Of a DNA stretch of 64,000 nucleotides, positions 22,601 to 32,800 are shown one piece after another. This stretch comes from Pachypanchax playfairii (Eukaryota; Chordata; Actinopteri; Cyprinodontiformes; Aplocheilidae). The notes below the pieces were generated by a model. That model made no database searches. It was not told the origin of the DNA and saw only the letters and a program-made list of their open reading frames with translations. The DNA lies in assembly GCA_006937955.1 (NCBI GenBank), contig SSNP01000256.1:386128-450127 (forward strand). The letters run 5' to 3'. Made by a program: the position numbers and the translations under genes. Numbering within the stretch: the first letter of the stretch is position 1; each line of letters opens with the position of its first letter.

Positions 22601-25600
22601 GCTTTATGACATGGCGCATTATCCTGCTGAAAGTAGCCATCAGAAGTTGGGTACATTGTGGTCATAAAGGGATGGACATGGTCAGCAACAATACTCAGGT
22701 AGGCTGTGGCGTTGTAACGATGCTCAGTTGGTACCAAGGGGCCCAAAGAGTGCCAAGAAAATATTCCCCACACCATTACACCACCACCACCAGCCTGAAC
22801 CGTTGATACAAGGCAGGATGGATCCATGCTTTCATGTTGTTGACGCCAAATTCTGACCCTACCATCCGAATGTCGCAGCAGAAATCGAGACTCATCATCA
22901 GGCAACGTTTTTCCAATCTTCTATTGTCCAATTTCGATGAGCTTGTGCAAATTGTAGCCTCAGTTTCCTGTTCTTAGCTGAAAGGAGTGGCACCCGGCAT
23001 GGTCTTCTGCTGCTGTAGCCCATCTGCCTCAAAGTTTGACGTACTGTGCGTTCAGAGATGCTCTTCTGCCTACCTTGGTTGTAACGAGTGGTTATTTGAG
23101 TCACTGTTGCCTTTCTATCAGCTCGAACCAGTCTGGCCATTATCCTCTGACCTCTGGCAACAACAAGGCATTTCCAACACAGAACTGCCGCTCACTGGAT
23201 ATTTTTTCTTTTTCGGACCATTCTCTGTAAACCCTAGAGATGGTTGTGCGTGAAAATCCCAGTAGATCAGCAGTTTCTGAAATACTCAGACCAGCCATTC
23301 TGGCACCAACAACCATGCCACGTTCAAAGTCACTCAAATCACCTTTCTTCCCCATACTGATGCTCGGTTTGAACTGCAGGAGATTGTCTTGACCATGTGT
23401 ACATGCCTAAATGCAATGAGTTGCCGCAATGTGATTGGCTGATTAGAAATTAAGTGTTAATGAGCAGTTGGACAGGTGTACCTAATAAAGTGGCCGGTGA
23501 GTGTATAGACATTTTGCCCTTAACAGAAATTAGATTTTTGTCAATGAGATTAAGAAAGAAGACTATTCATTTATGCCCTCCCTTCTCTGTTAATACATGT
23601 GACGAACAGTGATCGGCTGTTGTGCGCTGCTTTGTGCACTGATGATCAGTGATCAACTCTGCTGTGCGCTGATCATTGCTAAAGCGACACGCAAATTTTG
23701 TGCATGCGCTCGTGCATGTATCGTTCACAGGCAGGCAAGCAAAGCCAGCCCAGTCGAGGACCAATCAGCAGAGGTTTCATTGACGGACCGCTCTTTGCCT
23801 CCCGCATAAGGTTATCAAAGCGATAGCGATGGGTTATGGAGGTCGTTTGTCGCCTCCCGTGTGTTGAGTCCCTAAGTTTACACGTAAAGGTTCACATTCA
23901 CTGAAGGCTGACCGGTCCGCTGACACACACAGACCCGCACACACACGCCCTCACATACACCGAGAGAATTTACTAGAGGATGGAGAGAAGGAGCGGTCAG
24001 CAGGACACAGGACAAAGCGGGGAGGCGGTGTTACGCTATAGGTTAGGCAGACTTTGTTTTCTCTGCTTTTCTGCGATGATTGGCTGAAACTTCTTCACCA
24101 CGCTCCAGCATTTTTTTTTTTACAGAACTCACATGTGCGCAGCTTTTAGCGTAGTTTAGAGAGTCGTACCTGCGTATTTAGATGCCAAATTGCGTACTTG
24201 CTACGCAAAATGCGTACAGGTTGGCAGGTCTGCAAACTTTAGTCATAATCTGAGGAATTTTATTTAGATTTCCACATGACACAAAAGAATATTTGAACTT
24301 GCTGCTGTTTGGGATTAAAGTATTTAAGTATCATTTTATTTTTAAAAAGATACATCTTTTCAGTTTAGTTGGAAACTAGAAAAAAAAAAAGGTACTTTGT
24401 GTTTTCTAAATTACTGAAAAAAATATTTAAATCAGCTGATCATATGTACAAGAATCACAAACTGGTGCATTTCTACTAAAAGCAATCATAATCCTCACTG
24501 CAACTGCAAAAATAAAACCTGCTCCGTGAGTTCTAAATGAAAAGATAAACAGTGTGTTTGTTTTAGGAGGAAGAGGAAGAAGATCTTGTTTCAGTTTGAT
24601 TTTCATGTGAACTGCTTCCTGCATCCGCTTTGGTACCCATCACATGTCTGTCTGATAGTCAGCTGACAAGACTGGACTCACCACAGTGAAACTTCACTGA
24701 TACGTGCAGGAATGGTGGAAAACAAACAAAGAACAACCACAAACACTGACTAATGTGCCATAACTGATTACTCGGGCAACAGGGCCCTTGTGCTTTTAGG
24801 GATTTTTTATTTTATTTTAAGCTCATCGATATTGGTGTGTCCTCACCTGCAAGCGGGGCAGCCTCCCACCACCACTACAGAGGGCTGAATGATGGTGTAA
24901 GACCCTGTGTAAGGCTGCTGGGAAACAGCGGGTGCCATCTGAGCTGGTGGGAATCCTACAAGTTGGGTGGGGTGAGAAATGCGTTATGTCTATATTGTGA
25001 TAATACAGGCACAATACAGCAAAGAAAAATAATATACAAGTTCTATAATACAGTCCAAATAAAGCTTATATTTTATACTTTTTATTTTCTTCTAAATGTA
25101 TGGGTGTTTTTATATATTTCATGTTTGTACTTTGGTTTGAGAGGAAACCAATTTCATCTGTGCTATGTGTCGTGCATATAGCATATTTGACAATAAAGCT
25201 GACTTTGACTTGACTTAAAGTTTAACATAATCTGGTGAGTCCGACTTAGAAATATATCAATTTTTAAATTATTTTTACTGTACATCTGCAGCTCTGGTTG
25301 TGTAAGGAAAGGGACCTTTGATCAGAGTTGAGTTTGAAATCAAGACACGTGATTGGTTTAATGGTCTGAAAAGGAAGAAACTGGTTCAACATACAGGAAG
25401 TTTCACGCATTTACAAGAAAAGGGAGGGGACCAAAACTAAACCACAAATGTTTTACACTGGCTAGTTTGATTAGATGAATTTTACGTGTATTGTTTGAAA
25501 AACTCTTACACGACAATTTCTGGGGGTGAAAGAAGTTAATCTCTACATATGTAGCTACTGGTACTACTGCCCCTGTTAATGAAAACAGTTTACCATTTAA

Positions 25601-25920
25601 CGAAGTTTCCGTGACTATGGCATAATATTTATCTGACAAACAATTTTAAGCTCAAATACATGCTTAGGCCTATTTGAACGAAGGCGGAAGTGGGTAGAAT
25701 GAGATGTCCCGCATGATTAGTTAAGTTTCTGGGTAACATTCGAGTCCCGTAGGAAACGGGGCTACTTGCCTTGGCCTCCGGGGTACTGGTAAGGCGGCGG
25801 GGCCGCCGAGGTGGGGATGGCCCCATATCCATGCTGTTGTTGCGGGCCATATTCATGCGTCCCCGGAACGGTGTTGTAGGCGGGAGGTTTGTCCTGAAGA
25901 AGAGGTTTGTTGTCCACCAT
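19567..25920 (-). CDS. bri3: BRI3, brain protein I3, complete, 130 aa
   Basis: BRI3 is a small lysosomal/endosomal membrane protein of poorly known function. Exons 25920-25770, 24955-24847 and 19699-19567 join in frame to 130 codons (human about 125). The N-terminal third is cytosolic, proline/tyrosine-rich (KPLLQDKPPAYN, HGYGAIP). The middle ends in the conserved SVVVVGGCPACRVGVLEDDF. One hydrophobic span follows (TCLGILCAIFFFPLGILFCF) and the tail is RQRRCPNCGATFG with its paired cysteines. Intron 1 uses a GC donor. Intron 2 is 5.1 kb and holds a hAT-like element with a Tc1 copy inside. The gene converges on baiap2l1 and diverges from tecpr1. Confidence 0.96.
19700..22037. other. bri3 intron 2, distal part
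   Basis: AT-rich sequence without recognisable exon or named repeat, although short inverted and AT-rich tracts occur. Confidence 0.45.
22038..24232. mobile_element. hAT-like non-autonomous element carrying a nested Tc1
   Basis: Ends CAGACCTGCCAACCTTGTC and, on the other strand, CAGACCTGCCAACCTGTACG are inverted repeats. CAAACT directly flanks both (22032-22037, 24233-24238), a short duplication where hAT elements usually give 8 bp. Without the Tc1 copy it is about 0.9 kb with no clear gene; its right half is GC-rich (TGCGCTGATC, GCATGCGCTCGTGCATG). Confidence 0.7.
22217..23503 (-). mobile_element. Tc1 element (DD36E family), copy A, inactivated
   Basis: Complete inverted ends CACTCACCGGCCACTTTATT, flanked by TA (22215-22216, 23504-23505). 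The - strand transposase begins at 23355 (MGKKGDLSDFERGMVV) but is broken by frameshifts near 23160 and 22900 and by a partial tandem duplication at about 22446-22540, where ATTGGATTGAGATCTGGTGA is repeated around a TTTACCA run. So 1287 bp instead of 1224. Confidence 0.92.
24233..24846. other. bri3 intron 2, proximal part
   Basis: No exon or named repeat seen apart from the donor GTGAGG on the - strand at 24846. Confidence 0.4.
24847..24955 (-). CDS. bri3: bri3 exon 2
   Basis: Reads GFPPAQMAPAVSQQPYTGSY then TIIQPSVVVVGGCPACR. Acceptor CAACTTGTAG, donor GTGAGG. Its first two bases complete the Gly codon left by exon 1. Confidence 0.95.
25140..25217 (+). repeat. LINE-type 3' tail
   Basis: The stretch ending TTTGACAATAAAGCTGACTTT-GACTTGACTT resembles the common 3' tails of fish non-LTR elements. 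It lies inside bri3 intron 1. Confidence 0.55.
25770..25920 (-). CDS. bri3: bri3 exon 1 with GC splice donor
   Basis: Starts MVDNKPLLQDKPPAYN and ends PPPYQYPGGQ plus one base. Only the donor AAG|GCAAGT keeps the frame into exon 2; the nearby GTAGCC site would shift it. AAG|GCAAGT fits the strong consensus known for the minor GC-AG intron class. Confidence 0.93.
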
Positions 25921-26935
25921 CTCTCACAGAGTAACGTCTCCTCAACTTGTATTTTCTTCAAATCTTTAAAAACCGAATTAGTAAAAATAACAATAATAAT
26001 AAAAATAACAATACGGGCTACTTAACTGTTATTGCCCCAAACGTTGTGCGATGCTAGCTGGCAAGCAGAAGCGCATATAAACAAACAAAATACGCTGCGC
26101 AAAAATCAAAGTTCGTCCCTCTCCATGCGCGAACTAGTTTGTCCCTGGCGACGCTACAACCTCCACGAGAATGATAAGAGCTAATGTGGTTATGGCTAAC
26201 TGAACTCCATTTCCCCCCTCGAAGGTGGTCCTTTGGTGTCAAAATAACATCACCGCTGCACCTTAAAAACCAGCTGGAAGTCAGAGAGGATTTTCTGTCT
26301 GAATTCTCGCACGAGAAGAATCATGTGACGAGTTCCAGGAGCGCCTCTGCGCAGTGAAAAGGCTTCTTAAAGGAACAGGACACAAAAAAAACCTAAAGGC
26401 GGAGTTTGCAGCTCTAAAGAACAACCGTCACCTCCCTATGGCACATGATTTAATTATATGTAGGCCTACAGTCACCCCGTAGTCATTGGAATGAGATCCT
26501 ACCGGTTCACAAAGTCAAAGATCCAAAACTTGTTCGCACCCTATCCCTGACCTTTTGATGTGGAGCAACATAACATTAATAACTTAGGAATAAAAGTTGG
26601 GAAATATCACAAATTGGGAATCTAAAGTCAGACTTAAAATGGCAAAATATAATGCCTCATTATAATAGTATTTAATGCACAACTCGTAATCATACCATAC
26701 CATACTAATATTTATGTGTATATATATATAGACATTTATTTAAAGAGTAGCCTCATGAGATGCAACATCTCGTTTTCAAGTAGTCCTCTATTATAGGCAG
26801 CATCAAGCAAATGCAAATATAAATACAGACAGACACACACATTGACACTCACACTCAGACCACCTCACACAATTTCACAAGTTCTCTGGCAATCATCAAG
26901 ACACAACGTATAACTTCGCATTGAAGCAAACGCAT
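25921..26935. promoter_or_regulatory. bri3 upstream region
   Basis: 5' UTR and presumed promoter of bri3. The part to about 26360 is richer in GC and CpG (GTTGTGCGATGCTAGC, TACGCTGCGC) than the rest; no TATA box is evident. Beyond 26,450 it is AT-rich without features. Confidence 0.45.
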
Positions 26936-27180
26936 ATCCATCCATCCATCCATCCATCCATCCATTTTCTAAACCTGCTTCTTCCTCCAGCAGTCTTTGG
27001 GCGAGAGGCGGGGTACACCCTGGACAGGTCGTCAGGACATCACAGGGCTAACATAGACAAACAACCATTCACACACACATTCACACCTAGGGACAATTTA
27101 AAGTTGCCAATTAACCTCTTGCACGTTTTTGGACTGTGGGAGGCAGCCAGAGAAAACCCACGCATGCACGGAGAGGCAAA
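26936..27180 (-). repeat. RTE-type LINE 3' fragment with ATCC microsatellite
   Basis: (ATCC)n is followed by sequence containing GGGCGAGAGGCGGGGTACAC and CACGCATGCACGG. By memory this is the 3' end of a widespread fish non-LTR element, with the microsatellite as its tail, so it is oriented on the - strand. Confidence 0.6.
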
Positions 27181-27330
27181 CACATATAGAAAAATATTCA
27201 TATATCACATAAAAAAACAAAAAACACTAAAAAGCAGAAAATTTAAAAATTCATTCAACCAAAAAATTAAAAAATCAATACGGTTACAACAATTACTCAT
27301 AGTAGTTTTAAATGAAGTCAGAGAACGAAA

Positions 27331-27531
<201 letters not shown>

Positions 27532-27539
27532 TAAGAAAT

Positions 27540-28680
27540 ATACATATATAAGAAATTATATCATAGGAGGAATGGCTTTTTATTCGAGTACAGTTGATTT
27601 GATTCACAGATGAAATTATAGATCGAATTTCAAACAGATATTAACCAAAGTAAAATCTGATACTTTGTTTCTTTTCAAATTTTTTGCCTTTCTTACATTT
27701 CTCATATTTCACTCAACTCAGCTATATCCCTGAGAAAAGGAAATATGAAGTAAAAGGTTTGCTGACAACGCTATAAATTCAGCTCGTGCACTTCCTTTTT
27801 TACTTCTTTTATCAAGTTTCTGAACTTTTTAGGTTCATAGTAGTTTTGTACACAAACATTTAACTTCTACATTTTCCAAATACTGGAGCAAAAACAAATA
27901 TTTTATTCTGAAAATAAATACCTTGTTTTCTGTCCAATTAAGATATTTAACATGGAGTCACAATACAGAAGATGGAATCATATGAGGTATACCCTTTAAT
28001 GAGTAAACTCTTTGCAAAGCAGATTAACACTGTAAAATAATGTTAATTTGTAATACATCGGATCCTTGACCTCAATATTATTTTTTAATCCATCAGTTCA
28101 ACTAAATTTATCTTTGTTTTGCTTTCTGACAAGGAGATTTTAACTGTAGCAGTAACACCAACCTTTTGCTTCAATAAATAATCTGCCTTTGAATAAATAA
28201 TTAAAACATTCCGGTAGGGGGAAAAAAAACTCCGAGCCCCTCTGAATTCGACCAATGAGAGAAAGAGATTCTGCACTTCTGCCGAATTTCAGCCAATCAG
28301 AACAGCACTTCCTCCATTTCCTGTAGCGCAGTCTGAGTTGGACGGACAATCCTCTGTTCTACAAATGAATGGCAATGTTTAAATGAACGATTTCGTTTTA
28401 TTTTTGCTTCCCCAGAGGTCTTGTACTTGACAGAGCATGTAAGTCAAATGTTTTGTTTGCACGTTTTTCAAGGTTATAGGACAGTTCTCTGAAGATTATA
28501 GACGAGTTGCGGCAAGACATTTTGTGCAGTAATGCTGCAAAATAAGGCGATGTATCAAGTCGGATTTTATTAAATATAGTTTCTGATTCTGTCCCCATCC
28601 GATACCCGCCGGTATCGACTGTTGTACCTGATGTCATGACGCGTCTATTCCCTTGACAACCGCAAATCGGACACACATAT
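27540..28680. other. bri3-tecpr1 intergenic region with possible tecpr1 promoter
   Basis: Mostly AT-rich. At 28235-28335 there are two CCAAT boxes (GACCAATGAG, AGCCAATCAG), and CpG content rises around 28590-28660. Since tecpr1 ATG follows an acceptor-like ATATTATCAG, an untranslated first exon may lie here. Not demonstrable by reading alone. Confidence 0.35.
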
Positions 28681-28699
28681 TTTAGATAGGCTTACACTT

Positions 28700-28703
28700 G
28701 CGT

Positions 28704-28749
<46 letters not shown>
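28700..28749 (+). repeat. GT microsatellite and 32-base G run
   Basis: (GT)n passes into an uninterrupted run of about 32 G (28718-28749). Such runs readily form quadruplexes and are hard to sequence, so the length may be inexact. Confidence 0.9.
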
Positions 28750-29035
28750 CTTGTTTTTCTGACCTCCTGAGGACCACTTTCCTGACTTTTACTATCTTTC
28801 TGGGGTCCGAGGGTTCTTGTGGGGACCGAAGCCTGGTCCCCATGAGGGGGACTCCCCTTTTTAGGGTTAGGTTTATAGGTATGGTGTGAATGGAGTTTTA
28901 GTTAGTCTTATAGATCAGTAAAGGTTAAGGTTAGGAAAAGGGTTTGGGTTAGGTATAAATCTAGTTACTAAAATCAATGGAAGTCAATGGACGGTCCCCA
29001 TAAGGATAACAAAACAAACTTGTGTGTGTGTGTGT
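28750..29035 (+). repeat. interspersed repeat with telomere-like core, copy 1
   Basis: Runs from TTTTTCTGACCTCCTGAGGA to GGTCCCCATAAGGATAACAA and is nearly the same as 53081-53375. The middle has GGGTTAGG-type motifs. Bounded by GT microsatellites on both sides; ends CTGAGGACC and GGTCCCCAT are roughly inverted, hinting at a MITE. Confidence 0.85.
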
Positions 29036-29040
29036 AGGGA

Positions 29041-29583
29041 GGGGGGGTATTGGCGACTGACAAGTCTCAAGTTCACTCACTAGGACACAATACAGTCTTC
29101 ACTTCTGCCTTTAAATTTCAAATTACATTCTTGCTTTTATTTTGGAGGCTGTCTCTACATTTCTCGATCTGCCGCTACCGTCATCATATCACACGATTCC
29201 TGATTTAAACGCGCGTTTATGTGTCGTTTTAGATATTTTGTTTGTTTATCCTATTTATAAACAGATGTTACAGCAATAAAATGGATACCGGTCTTGAGAT
29301 TTGTAGAGAGGTAAAATCTGTAACTGTAAATAAGGAATGGGTTTTAACACAGCATGTATTTAAAACTACTGTCAGACAAGTACGAACAAATTCAAACATA
29401 ATTCTGCTATTACAGGCAAAACGCCAGATAGCTAGATATTGATAATAGAAAAGTCCAAAAACTGAGTATGGCGTACATTTTTACTTTTAACCAAAAGTAG
29501 GGTAACCACCCTATGAATTTTAGGTTTAAATGCAGATGTACTTTTAACTTTTAGCTATTTCTCTTTAATATATTATCAGCATC
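29041..29583. other. sequence upstream of the tecpr1 start codon
   Basis: No exon identified. It ends with a pyrimidine-poor acceptor-like ATATTATCAG four bases before ATG. Confidence 0.4.
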
Positions 29584-29808
29584 ATGTCTATCACGCTGCT
29601 GTGGGCTGTTGACGTGTATGGCAGAGTGTACAGCCTCTCCACAGCTGGTCAATGCTGGGCGCGCACTGACGACATGCTGCTAGAGCTGAAGCGTGTCACT
29701 TCAGTCAAAGATCGCTGCTGGGGCATTGGCTGCGATCACCATGTTTACCTGCATGTAACGCCCTGTGAGAGCCCCATCCGCTACAGGGAGGAAACTTATG
29801 AAAACCAG
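29584..29808 (+). CDS. tecpr1: tecpr1 coding exon 1
   Basis: 75 codons, MSITLLWAVDV to EETYENQ, donor GTCGGT. The start is chosen because the human protein begins at the same place relative to LWAVD. Confidence 0.94.
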
Positions 29809-32800
29809 GTCGGTCCAGTCGTTTCTCTCAACATGTGTGGTTTTATATCACCGTAATGCTCTGAGGATTTCTTTCTTGTTTTGTGTATATTTCAGCGTTG
29901 GAACCCAGTGGATGGATTTACTGACGTTTTACTGCCCACGGACCGCTGGCCATGGAGTGATGTGACAGGGTTGAATCTGCAGCCGCTCCACAGCTTTCAG
30001 CTGCCCTCTAAGAGCTGGGAGTGGGAGGGAGACTGGTATGTGGATCAGAGCTGTGGAGGAGAACCCAGTCAAACTGGGGTGAGAAACACACAAAATTACT
30101 TTCTTTAAAAACCTAATTCTACTTTCATACTCATACGCAGTGGGATGGTATGCAGTACTGGCACTTTAAAAATTTACCCATCAGTAGCCTATACTGGGAC
30201 ATTTTTCCAGCATAGGGTGTGTACAGGTATTTTTTCAGAGTTTCCCCAGGAATGAGTACCCTCCTCCAGACATGGATTGGCTATCTGATGTACTGGGCTG
30301 GGGCTGTCATAATTTAAAGAGGCCATTTCACACAAATTTCATGACTTTTTGGTTATTTCTTAAGTATTAACCTGTAATATGAAACATTTTATATATAAAA
30401 AACGTTAGGAAACACTGATTAACAGACCTTTAAATCTCTTTGTGTCAAAATTCAGTTGGTTTCATCAGGCTTTGGGTTGTAACTCAATATTCATTATTCA
30501 TATTTGCTGGAGTCAGATTGGCTAACAAACTAGCCTATGAGAGCAAGGTATACTGTTTCCTGCCCTGCTGCGCATGGCAACAGCAGACATAGTCTCTTCC
30601 TGTTTGTTACGTCTTATGCTACAGCTTTTAGCCAGCAGCATGCTAGGCGTGGTTTCAACTACAGGAGCTGACAAATATTAATGAGCAAAGGAGTTGTGAC
30701 GAAATAAATACAGGCCGTTCGAACTCGGGAGAGCTCAGGTTTTATCGCCACCTGCGTAGTTTGAGAGATAAAAACTGAAAGAGAAGTTGTTGACCTGTTT
30801 TCACACCCACTATGAAGGTAAGAACACCTGTGGAGCTAAAATATTCAACAGAAACCTCAGAAAAACTGTTTTTAATGGAAGGGCCTCTTTAACTAAAAAG
30901 GTACATTACAACTCATTTTAATGATCACAACAGCCCATTGGTTTATTTTCTTGCTAATCTAATAAGATCCCTTTGCCCATAACCAGAGTTTCAAATTTTA
31001 CCGTTTGAGCTGACCAGGGTTGGATAGAAGTAATTGGAAATGGATAAACTGAACAAGCACATGCAGGATCCAGAAAAGCTGTGAGGAAAAGAGCTGAAAA
31101 GCTACAAAGGACGCAAAATGTGCCAAAATTACTGATATGTCTAGAAAACATCTAGAATAGTGCTATGCATGGTGGCAGCTTGTTGCTCCAGGAGAATTTA
31201 GTGCATTGGCCTTGAGGCCAGTCAAAACAAAAATAAAAGTGATTAGATCAAAGCCGAAGAATTTCAGCAGCTCCTGTTGTCCATATGGTACACTTTTGTG
31301 GAAAGGCCCAAAACAGCCGAATTTTTGCCAAATTCCTTAGTAATGCCGCCAATAATCAACCACTCACTTCTCCACACCGAGCCGAAACTGCAACTTCTCC
31401 AAGGTGGCGCCACTCATTCCATTTAGATCCATCAGCGCAGCCAGTTTACGGTTCAGCTCCAGCACTCCGTCAGCCAGCTTGCTGTCGCGAACTTTGCATT
31501 CCCCGTCCCATTTGAGAATCACAGCCACCTGATCACGGTACTGCTCCGAGACCGCATCCAGTTTGTGATCCAGATCTCCAAATCTTTTAGTCCAAGTATA
31601 GCCAGTAGCAGCCCATCCAATCCATAACTTTCGAATTTGTCGATACATCAGGTAACCACCAGCGCCGATCAGCAGGTACCCCACGATCTGTAGTCCAAAT
31701 ATGTAAACATCCTCCGCGTCTTCAGCTTCTAATGAGGACAGGCAATAAATCTTCCACTCACCCCAGGAATCCATGGTAAACCCGGCTGGCTGAGTCGATT
31801 CCGGGCAAGACTGCTCCCCATTTTTCAGCCTTAAGTTTGAAAAAACTTTGTCCAGTGCGCTGAGTGACCACAAAACCAGATCCATATTTATAAATTTCCA
31901 GTTCGTAGCAGCCAATATACAGAAGGCACAGAGACATGAGACACAGACAACAGCAGGAAAGGGGGGGGAAGGGGGTTGAAGAAGATAAGGGAGCAGCTGG
32001 GAAATGCGACCGTCTTCGACAAGAGCAAGAACAGAAACTTTTCAGCAGGGATGCACCGATATGAAAATTTTGGCCAATGTCGATATCCGATTTTCATTTC
32101 TCTGTTATGGCCGATGACCGATATTTGCTGATATCGATGTGTTTTTTTAAAATGTTTCTGTGATGATAAAAGTTTGTACAGACCGAATTTCTTCCTTTAT
32201 TTTCACAATGTACGTTATTTCCAAATAACAGGTTACAGGGCTACCATAAAACACAAGTAATCAACTTTTACTACCTATCAAGCATGCCAGTCTTCATAGC
32301 AGCATGTTTTCAACTTTGTGCACTCCTGTTAAACTAAAATTTGTGAAAAAGGCTAAATCAAAATATCCAAAACAGGTCCTGACTGTTCGTGCACATTTTT
32401 ATGTAAATGTCCAAATCCTGGAACAATGTTTCCAGTACCAAGCAAACATAAAAAAACTTTTGACTTAAAAAAAAGTCAATTTTAAAACCCTTCTAAGAAA
32501 ATGTTCAATCAAAAATGAGAACCTTGAAATGACAATGTACTCAAAGTAAATGTCCCAAACAAACAGTGCTTCCAACTAACACTAGTAAGTTATAGCCCAG
32601 GCCTACTACATCAGCAAAGGCAGGTTTTTTTGACAAAGAGAAGCATTTCTGCTTTCTCACACTGAGTCCTATTTCTCTTTTCATCAACAATATGTGATGC
32701 AGCAGAAAAGAGACATTCGCTGTCCACTCTTTTACATGGAGCTGAAAGGTACTTGCAAGCTGCTTTGGCCAGGGCAGGAAAGCGAGACATGTTGCTTTTC

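Noticed and set aside
31364..31915. Idea that the 183-aa frame is a retroviral envelope or other viral gene
   Set aside because: No LTRs, gag/pol, signal peptide or cleavage site were seen nearby; one membrane span alone is not evidence.
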